Part shown: positions 1 to 4,797 of the stretch, piece by piece
How the letters are laid out: every line of letters begins with the position of its first letter
Numbering within the stretch: the first letter of the stretch is position 1
Assembly (NCBI GenBank): GCA_043804035.1
Contig: JAZDJJ010000188.1
Coordinates: 1-5,944, forward strand
Reading direction: 5' to 3'
From: JAZDJJ01 sp043804035
Lineage (GTDB): Bacteria; Bacteroidota; Bacteroidia; Palsa-948
DNA length: 5,944 nt
Program-made: the position numbers and the translations under genes
Notes under the pieces: generated by a model
Told to the model about the DNA's origin: nothing
Databases searched by the model: none
Seen by the model: only the letters and a program-made list of their open reading frames with translations

Positions 1-34
1 TGATGGCTTCTTGTCTTTTTTGATGTTCTTTCAT
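1..34 (-). CDS. possible 5' end of a divergent gene (partial)
   Basis: Read on the minus strand, an ATG at 34-32 opens a frame that stays open to the window edge and encodes MKEHQKRQEAI. The start is preceded by an A/T-rich tract, as is usual for starts in this phylum, and the strongly charged peptide looks like a normal N-terminus. Eleven codons are too few to identify a protein or to rule out chance. If real, this gene is transcribed away from glmS and the stretch 35-230 is a divergent intergenic region, so the repeats there could serve both genes. I see no convincing promoter for it on the minus strand. Confidence 0.25.
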   Translation of the reverse strand, partial: MKEHQKRQEAI

Positions 35-79
35 AAAAAATGTTTTTTTGAAAGAATGTCGGAAATTATGTCAAAGAAC

Positions 80-87
80 TATATTTG
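80..87 (+). promoter_or_regulatory. candidate Bacteroidota -7 promoter element for glmS
   Basis: TATATTTG matches the Bacteroidota -7 consensus TAnnTTTG at every fixed position. The expected -33 TTG at 17-23 bp upstream is not evident: the nearest TTTG, at 47-50, is 29 bp away, which is too far. If used, transcription would start about 5-8 bases downstream, almost exactly at the first base of the 29-bp tandem repeats. The glmS transcript would then have a leader of roughly 135 bases containing all the copies. Confidence 0.45.
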
Positions 88-92
88 CAAAA

Positions 93-170
93 GTGTAACC
101 TATGTTATGCTACGAAAAAAAGTGTAACCTATGTTATGCTACGAAAAAAAGTGTAACCTATGTTATGCTA
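93..170 (+). repeat. 29-bp direct tandem repeat, 2.7 copies
   Basis: Copies lie at 93-121, 122-150 and 151-170; the last is truncated after 20 bases. They are identical over their shared length. Each unit is GTGTAACCTATGTTATGCTA followed by CG and seven A. Within it, GTAACCTATGTTATGCTAC is an imperfect palindrome with 6 of 9 base pairs matching, which is the shape of a site for a dimeric DNA-binding protein. The array lies just after the candidate -7 element and 60 bp before the glmS start. It could be a row of operator sites, a repeated RNA leader structure, or a recent slippage duplication with no function. Confidence 0.9.
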
Positions 171-185
171 TTTTATCAGGAAACC

Positions 186-230
186 ATTAACAATTAACAA
201 TTTTTCTATTAACAATTAATTAATAATAAT
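186..230 (+). repeat. ATTAACA-rich AT tract before glmS
   Basis: The 7-bp word ATTAACA occurs twice in tandem from 186, and ATTAACAATTAA returns at 208, running into TAATAATAAT directly before the glmS ATG. The tract has no G and contains no Shine-Dalgarno-like sequence. An unstructured, A/T-rich leader is the usual translation start context in Bacteroidota, so it probably acts as an open ribosome landing region; the short repeats may be only low complexity. Confidence 0.55.
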
Positions 231-2069
231 ATGTGCGGAATCGTAGCATACATCGGAAGCAAAGAAGCATATCCGATTCTCATCAAAGGACTTCGCCGAC
301 TTGAATACAGGGGTTATGACAGCGTGGGAATTGCAATTCTTAACTCCAAACTCAATGTTTACAAATGCAAAGGCAAGGTCTCTGACCTTGAACATTTCAT
401 AGCGAAAAAAAACACACGCGGGAACATCGGCATCGGACATACACGATGGGCTACGCACGGTGTGCCAAACGATATCAACGCTCATCCGCATTTCTCACAA
501 ACCAAAGAATCCGTTATCGTTCACAACGGCATCATCGAAAATTATGTGTCTCTGAAAAAAGAATTGCAGAAACGTGGGCATAAATTCCAAAGCACTACCG
601 ACACCGAAGTTCTTATTCATCTCATTGAAGACATTCGGAAAAACAAAAATGTTTCATTATCCGAAGCAGTTCGTCTTGCATTGAACAAAGTAATTGGTGC
701 TTATGCAATTGTTGTCCTTTCAAAAAACAATCCTGACGAACTCATTGTTGCAAAAAAATCAAGCCCAATCGTCATTGGCATTGGCAAGGGAGAATTTTTT
801 GTGGCTTCGGATGCAACGCCTATCGTTGATTCTACCAGAAATGTAATTTATTTAGAAGACGATGAAATTGCTGTCATTCCACGCAAAGGGAAACTCCGTA
901 TTAAAACCATCAGCAACAAAGTTAAAATACCTTCTTCGCAGATACTTGAACCGAATCTGCAATCCATTGAGAAAGGTGGATTCCCACATTTCATGCTCAA
1001 AGAAATTTTTGAACAGCCACGCTCCATTCGCGACAGTATGCGCGGACGGCTCCTTGCAAAAAAAGGAGAAGTGAGTTTGGGAGGTATTAAGGACTACGAA
1101 CAAAAAATAATCAATGCCAAACGTATCATCTTCGTTGCCTGTGGAACTTCATGGCACGCAGGATTGGTAGGAGAATATTTATTTGAAGACCTCGCTCGCA
1201 TTCCGGTGGAAGTTGAATATGCTTCTGAATTTAGATATCGCCATCCAATCATAAGAGAAGATGACGTGGTGATAGCAATTTCTCAATCGGGCGAAACAGC
1301 CGATACACTTGCCGCTATTGAACTCGCAAAATCAAAAGGTGCTACCATCATCGGTATTTGTAATGTGGTGGGTTCTTCCATAGCCAGAAAAACCAATGCA
1401 GGTTCTTATACGCACGCAGGTCCCGAAATAGGAGTTGCATCCACAAAAGCATTTACTGCACAAATCACTTTGCTGGCACTTATGGCATTGCGCATTGCAC
1501 ACAAACGCGGAACTATTTCCGAATCAAAATACTATGAACTGATAAACGAATTAGACGCCATCCCCGAAAAAGCAGAGAAGATGCTGATAAAAAATGACGA
1601 AATAAAAAAACTTGCAATGACTTTCAAAGATGTGCGAAACTTTTTGTATCTCGGAAAAGGATACACTTTCCCTGTTGCATTAGAAGGCGCACTCAAACTG
1701 AAAGAGATTTCTTATATACACGCAGAAGGATATCCCGCTGCTGAAATGAAACACGGACCGATTGCATTGATTGACGATAATATGCCTGTGGTTGTCATCG
1801 CTACCAAAGGCGAATGGTATGAGAAAGTAGTGAATAATATTCAGGAAGTAAAAGCACGTAAAGGAAAAATTATTGCCATAGTTACCGAACACGATAAAAC
1901 AGTAAAACAACTTGCCGATTATGTGATTGAAATTCCTGAGACAAATGAAATTTTAGTTCCCATTATTTCTGTTATCCCTCTTCAACTCCTCGCATATCAC
2001 ATTGCCGTGATGCGTGGCTGCAATGTTGACCAACCACGAAATTTAGCGAAGAGTGTAACTGTGGAATAG
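231..2069 (+). CDS. glmS: glutamine--fructose-6-phosphate aminotransferase (isomerizing), GlmS
   Basis: Makes glucosamine-6-phosphate from fructose-6-phosphate and glutamine in the cytoplasm, the first committed step toward UDP-GlcNAc for peptidoglycan and lipopolysaccharide. The 612-residue length is full size. The start MCGIVAYIG is decisive because Cys2 becomes the N-terminal nucleophile after Met removal. The glutaminase domain (about 2-240) has GHTRWATHG (69-77), HNGIIENY (98-105) and Asp124. Two sugar isomerase (SIS) domains follow: the first has CGTS (304-307) and SQSGET (351-356); the second has the KLKE catalytic segment (489-492), HAEG (498-501) and His508. The C-terminus PRNLAKSVTVE is the conserved tail that closes over the sugar, with its Lys at 607. 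All key residues of E. coli GlmS seem to be present at the expected places. It is probably transcribed alone, since 88 bp and a new promoter candidate separate it from rpmG. I see no glmS ribozyme upstream. Confidence 0.98.
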   Translation: MCGIVAYIGSKEAYPILIKGLRRLEYRGYDSVGIAILNSKLNVYKCKGKVSDLEHFIAKKNTRGNIGIGHTRWATHGVPNDINAHPHFSQTKESVIVHNGIIENYVSLKKELQKRGHKFQSTTDTEVLIHLIEDIRKNKNVSLSEAVRLALNKVIGAYAIVVLSKNNPDELIVAKKSSPIVIGIGKGEFFVASDATPIVDSTRNVIYLEDDEIAVIPRKGKLRIKTISNKVKIPSSQILEPNLQSIEKGGFPHFMLKEIFEQPRSIRDSMRGRLLAKKGEVSLGGIKDYEQKIINAKRIIFVACGTSWHAGLVGEYLFEDLARIPVEVEYASEFRYRHPIIREDDVVIAISQSGETADTLAAIELAKSKGATIIGICNVVGSSIARKTNAGSYTHAGPEIGVASTKAFTAQITLLALMALRIAHKRGTISESKYYELINELDAIPEKAEKMLIKNDEIKKLAMTFKDVRNFLYLGKGYTFPVALEGALKLKEISYIHAEGYPAAEMKHGPIALIDDNMPVVVIATKGEWYEKVVNNIQEVKARKGKIIAIVTEHDKTVKQLADYVIEIPETNEILVPIISVIPLQLLAYHIAVMRGCNVDQPRNLAKSVTVE

Positions 2070-2108
2070 GATTGTATCTTGAGTATCTTCTTACAAAATA
2101 AAAATTTT

Positions 2109-2136
2109 TTGCGAATGACTAAACTTATTATCTTCG
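2109..2136 (+). promoter_or_regulatory. candidate promoter for the rpmG–DUF4295–ftsY cluster
   Basis: TTG at 2109-2111 (end of a T-run) and TATCTTCG at 2129-2136 are 17 bp apart. This fits the Bacteroidota pattern of a -33 TTG and a -7 TAnnTTTG, with one mismatch (C for T) in the -7. Transcription would begin around 2142, leaving a leader of about 15 bases before the rpmG ATG. A 6-bp inverted repeat (TGCGAA at 2110-2115, TTCGCA at 2133-2138) spans the two elements and could be a regulator site or chance. Confidence 0.55.
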
Positions 2137-2157
2137 CATTCTTAAAAACTTAAAACA

Positions 2158-2343
2158 ATGGCAAAGAAAAAAGGTAATCGTGTGCAAGTGATATTAGAAT
2201 GTACCGAACATAAAGCATCGGGCAAACCGGGAACATCCCGTTATATCACTTCAAAGAACAGAAAAAATACCACTGGTAGAATGGAATTAAAAAAGTATAA
2301 TCCCATTCTCAGAAAAATGACTCTTCATAAAGAAATAAAATAA
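2158..2343 (+). CDS. rpmG: 50S ribosomal protein L33 (bL33)
   Basis: Small basic protein of the large ribosomal subunit, located near the E site. The 61 residues match the Bacteroidota form of L33: MAKKKGNRVQVILECTEH at the start, a central TSRYITSKNRKN block and the conserved ELKKYNPILRK near the C-terminus, which corresponds to ELKKFDPVVRQ in E. coli L33. It has a single Cys (15), so it cannot form the four-cysteine zinc site of zinc-binding L33 forms and belongs to the Cys-minus type. The start follows an A-rich leader (CTTAAAACA) without a Shine-Dalgarno sequence. It is followed after 14 bp by the DUF4295 gene. In many Bacteroidota the L28 gene rpmB lies directly upstream; here that place is taken by glmS and a new promoter candidate. 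Confidence 0.96.
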   Translation: MAKKKGNRVQVILECTEHKASGKPGTSRYITSKNRKNTTGRMELKKYNPILRKMTLHKEIK

Positions 2344-2357
2344 ATCAACAAAACCCA

Positions 2358-2507
2358 ATGGCAAAAAAAGTTACATCAACACTCAGAACAGGACAAGGAA
2401 AAGGATTTACGCGGGTTATCAAAATGGTAAAGTCGCCAAAGAGTGGTGCCTACATTTTTAAAGAAATAATTGTACATAATTCGCATGTTCAGGATTATCT
2501 GAAATAA
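2358..2507 (+). CDS. DUF4295 family protein, probable Bacteroidota ribosomal protein bL38
   Basis: A 49-residue, strongly basic protein that is easily missed because of its size. It starts MAKKVTSTLRTGQGKGFT, continues with the family hallmark VIKMVKSPKSGAYIFKE (20-36), and ends with an acidic/aromatic VQDYLK tail. This pattern and the position between rpmG and ftsY are characteristic of DUF4295, a family confined essentially to Bacteroidota. From memory, the cryo-EM structure of the Flavobacterium johnsoniae ribosome revealed a new large-subunit protein, bL38, which I believe is this family; I could not check this. The 14-bp gap to rpmG implies joint transcription, as expected for two 50S components. 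The ATG is preceded by AAAACCCA, with no Shine-Dalgarno sequence. The family assignment is firm; the bL38 equivalence is recalled. Confidence 0.9.
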   Translation: MAKKVTSTLRTGQGKGFTRVIKMVKSPKSGAYIFKEIIVHNSHVQDYLK

Positions 2508-2536
2508 AAGAAAGTATAATCGTAACTTCTTAGTAC

Positions 2537-2569
2537 TTGCAGGTAAAAATATCAAAGATTTATCTGCGA
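2537..2569 (+). other. stem-loop candidate in the ftsY leader
   Basis: TTGCAGGTAAA (2537-2547) can pair with TTTATCTGCGA (2559-2569): 11 consecutive pairs, two of them G-U, around an 11-base loop. It is not followed by a T-run, so it is not an intrinsic terminator. It sits 57 bp before the ATG of ftsY and 29 bp after the DUF4295 stop. It could be an RNA processing or stability element that separates ribosomal protein output from ftsY output, or a DNA operator. With an AT-rich background, chance is possible. Confidence 0.35.
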
Positions 2570-2626
2570 ATATGAAAAAGTTATGTGGAATCTATACCAA
2601 CTGTCATCTCACCTGCCAACTATTCA

Positions 2627-3571
2627 ATGGGACTTTTTAATTTCTTCGCAAAAAAAAAACTTAACAAAAGTTTATTCCGCACACGCGAAAGTTTTTTGTC
2701 CAAAATAAGTAATATCATTACGGGCAAGACAACAATTGACGAGGAAGTGTTGGATAATCTTGAAGAAATACTTTTGTTATCTGATGTTGGAGTAGACACA
2801 ACCATGAAAATTATAGGGAACATTCAGAAACGAGTAGCGAAAGAAAAAAAAAATAATACTTCGGAATTGAATACACTCCTGAAAGAAGAAATTTCTCTGC
2901 TAATGACAGAAAATTCCTATGAAGATTTTTCTGACCCGCTTCCTGCAAAACCCTATATTATTCTTGTAGTTGGCGTGAATGGAGTAGGGAAGACCACTAC
3001 AATTGGAAAACTTGCTTATTGTTTTAAGAAAGCAGAAAAAAAGGTATTGCTCGGTGCAGCAGATACTTTTCGTGCAGCAGCAGTGGAGCAATTAACAATA
3101 TGGGCAAAGCGGGCAGATGTTCCAATCATCGCTCAAAGCAGAAACACAGATCCTGCATCAGTAGCATTTGATACTGTGAAATCAGCCGTCACAAAAAATA
3201 TGGATGTGGTGTTGATTGATACAGCAGGACGATTACATAACAAAACAAATTTGATGAACGAACTTTCAAAAATAAAACGCGTTATTCAAAAAGTAATTCC
3301 CGAAGCACCACACGAAGTACTTTTAGTTTTAGATGCTTCCACCGGACAAAATGCTATTGAGCAGTGCAAACAATTTACAGAGTCAACACAGGTAACAGCA
3401 ATCGCCCTTACAAAACTTGATGGCACAGCAAAAGGTGGTGTGGTGATTGGCATTTCTGATCAATTTAAAATTCCCGTAAAATTCATTGGAGTAGGCGAAG
3501 AGATTGACGATATTCAGGTATTCAATAAGTATGAGTTTGTGGATTCTCTGTTTGATAAAAAAAATCAATGA
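2627..3571 (+). CDS. ftsY: signal recognition particle receptor FtsY
   Basis: SRP GTPase that docks ribosome–SRP complexes at the inner membrane for co-translational insertion through SecYEG. I start it at the ATG giving MGLFNFFAKKK, because Bacteroidota FtsY proteins typically begin MGLF; an in-frame GTG at 2585 would add 14 residues of unconvincing sequence. The product is 314 residues: a short basic N-terminus that may aid membrane contact, the helical N domain (about 15-95), then the G domain. Visible motifs are the P-loop GVNGVGKTTT (116-125), DTFRAAA (146-152), DTAGR (198-202), TKLDGTAKGG (262-271) and FIGVGE (287-291 and following). The long acidic A domain of E. coli FtsY is absent, as in most bacteria outside Enterobacteria. 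It is probably co-transcribed with rpmG and the DUF4295 gene, though the 119-bp gap allows its own regulation. Confidence 0.97.
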   Translation: MGLFNFFAKKKLNKSLFRTRESFLSKISNIITGKTTIDEEVLDNLEEILLLSDVGVDTTMKIIGNIQKRVAKEKKNNTSELNTLLKEEISLLMTENSYEDFSDPLPAKPYIILVVGVNGVGKTTTIGKLAYCFKKAEKKVLLGAADTFRAAAVEQLTIWAKRADVPIIAQSRNTDPASVAFDTVKSAVTKNMDVVLIDTAGRLHNKTNLMNELSKIKRVIQKVIPEAPHEVLLVLDASTGQNAIEQCKQFTESTQVTAIALTKLDGTAKGGVVIGISDQFKIPVKFIGVGEEIDDIQVFNKYEFVDSLFDKKNQ

Positions 3572-3597
3572 TTAACAAACAAATAAATTACGATTAA

Positions 3598-4596
3598 ATG
3601 ATTGCTGATAGCCGTTATACAAATCGGATTATTATTTTTTTATTTTTCATCTCTCATCTTTTATTTCTTACATCGCTTCATGCTCAAAAAGTTTCACGAA
3701 AAGAAAAAAATGAAATTCTAACTGAAGGACTTGCACTGTACTCTATCATCCTTGCCAATTGGACTTCTAATGATTTATATTATGAAAATGAATTTAATGC
3801 AGGAATTGTAAGTGGATATTTATCGTACCGCAATAAAGATACTGTGAAGACCATTTTCTGGCGGGAGATTGATACTACTTCGGCTGCTTACAAAGCAAGC
3901 CTCTTTAAAAAAGCAGGCGATACAGTAGCATCAGAACAGCAAAATACAAAACCAGAAGAGTTGAGAAGAATAATAAAAACTATTCGCTATGCTAAGATGA
4001 ATGTAAAAAAACAGAATGCTAAAATTTCGGATGAAGATGAACGTATCCCCACCAACTATGAAAAAATGTTGATTGATTACCGCACACTTACTTACAATGA
4101 AATGAATAAGGACACTTCGTTCTTTATCAAATATGAAGGAGCAACTTTAAAAGCTGTGCCGATGGATGCGGGAAAAAAAATGAAAGTGTTTATTTATTCA
4201 GGGAGTAATGTTGATGATGTGGTTCCATTAGGAGGTGATTACTTGCTTGTGTTTGATAAGAAAAAAAATATATTGGAACAAAAAATAAAATTACACAATA
4301 ACATTATTTTTATTTCAACGAAATACCGTGGCAAATCTTACGATGACAACAAATCAAGTTATCACTACCATAAAGACGGTGCTCCAAATCTTATTACTCC
4401 AACAGATATTGCCACAATACTGCTCTATAAAAGCAATATTGAGTGGGATGAACATCATGTTATTTCTGACAAATTCACATCCATCTTCACTCTCATTGAT
4501 CGTAAACTTGATATGATAACAACCCGGGAATATAAACAACTGAAAAAGAAAAGTAACATCAAAAAAGAAGATACAAAGAAAAAAAACTGGCATTGA
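3598..4596 (+). CDS. exported protein of unknown function with an HxH(8x)TxxD motif
   Basis: I do not recognise the family. The 332-residue product begins with a clear Sec signal peptide: Arg7/Arg10, a hydrophobic core at about 11-27, and a likely cut after SLHA (residue 29). There is no lipobox Cys and no later membrane segment, so a soluble periplasmic or secreted protein is likely. Residues 32-180 are mixed alpha/beta with charged stretches; 195-300 look strand-rich and compact (KVFIYSG, DYLLVFD, NIIFIST). Residues 256-270 contain HYH, eight residues, then TPTD. This equals the spacing of metal ligands in JAMM/MPN metalloproteases, followed by a hydrophobic helix (IATILLY). His286-His287 lie further on. 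The C-terminus (314-330) is Lys-rich. It begins 26 bp after ftsY and is probably co-transcribed with it. The enzymatic reading is inference only. Confidence 0.85.
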   Translation: MIADSRYTNRIIIFLFFISHLLFLTSLHAQKVSRKEKNEILTEGLALYSIILANWTSNDLYYENEFNAGIVSGYLSYRNKDTVKTIFWREIDTTSAAYKASLFKKAGDTVASEQQNTKPEELRRIIKTIRYAKMNVKKQNAKISDEDERIPTNYEKMLIDYRTLTYNEMNKDTSFFIKYEGATLKAVPMDAGKKMKVFIYSGSNVDDVVPLGGDYLLVFDKKKNILEQKIKLHNNIIFISTKYRGKSYDDNKSSYHYHKDGAPNLITPTDIATILLYKSNIEWDEHHVISDKFTSIFTLIDRKLDMITTREYKQLKKKSNIKKEDTKKKNWH

Positions 4597-4620
4597 ATAG
4601 TACTCATTGTAATGCTGACG

Positions 4621-4646
4621 CATTTGAAAATGTTTTAATTTTTATT
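4621..4646 (+). terminator. weak candidate terminator after the exported-protein gene
   Basis: CATTTGAAAATG (4621-4632) can form a 4-5 bp hairpin and is followed directly by a U-rich tail, TTTTAATTTTTATT. It lies 24 bp after the stop, where the rpmG–ftsY transcript would be expected to end. The stem is short and AT-rich, so it would be weak on its own. Confidence 0.25.
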
Positions 4647-4670
4647 CTACAACTTTTACAAACACAATTT

Positions 4671-4705
4671 ACTTCTGTCTAATTTTATTTTTTTTTCACA
4701 GAAGT
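4671..4705. repeat. 8-bp inverted repeat around a T-rich spacer
   Basis: ACTTCTGT (4671-4678) and its exact reverse complement ACAGAAGT (4698-4705) flank a 19-base spacer that contains a run of nine T (4688-4696). The T-run is inside the loop and not after the stem, so this is not a standard terminator on the plus strand. It could be a protein site or a relic of a small element. Confidence 0.45.
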
Positions 4706-4797
4706 TCAAAAGCAAAAGAGCCACTTTTTTTGTCCGCAAAAAAGCAACAGAAATAAATAGTATTTTTAAAAAGTTTTAATTAGAAATAAATAATTAA

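Larger units (their letters stand above)
4597..4797. other. 201-bp AT-rich non-coding boundary
   Basis: No convincing gene is seen on either strand between the exported-protein gene and the helicase gene. Besides the inverted repeat and the weak hairpin, 4725-4743 is a compact hairpin in which TTTTTTG and CAAAAAA flank a TCCG tetraloop. A TATTTTTA element at 4761-4768 matches the Bacteroidota -7 consensus except for the last base, but has no well-spaced -33 TTG. The tract GAAATAAATAATTAA before the helicase ATG is a typical A-rich start context. This stretch looks like a transcription-unit border and possibly an insertion border. Confidence 0.5.

Noticed and set aside
93..170. CRISPR array or glmS ribozyme upstream of glmS
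   Set aside because: The copies are direct tandem repeats with no unique spacers, so this is not a CRISPR array. The region has none of the GC-rich core of the glmS ribozyme and is much too A/T-rich; that ribozyme is also typical of Firmicutes.
216..491. Antisense open frame over the 5' end of glmS (91 codons, minus strand)
   Set aside because: It lies opposite a fully convincing glmS sequence, and the product shows no recognisable domain.
852..1103. Open frames on both strands inside the middle of glmS
   Set aside because: Shadow frames of the glmS reading frame, which is unbroken and conserved through this region.
1680..1910. Antisense open frame inside the second SIS domain of glmS
   Set aside because: Phe/Cys-rich product typical of reversed AT-rich coding sequence; no start context or homology signal.
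2620..3568. Several antisense open frames within ftsY
   Set aside because: All overlap the conserved GTPase frame, are short, and look like complements of coding sequence.
4328..4623. Alternative frames over the 3' half of the exported-protein gene
   Set aside because: The main frame continues with a coherent, strand-rich protein; the overlapping frames are low-complexity and lack features.
4671..4705. Intrinsic terminator from the ACTTCTGT inverted repeat
   Set aside because: The T-run is in the loop and no T-run follows the stem on the plus strand, so the geometry is wrong.
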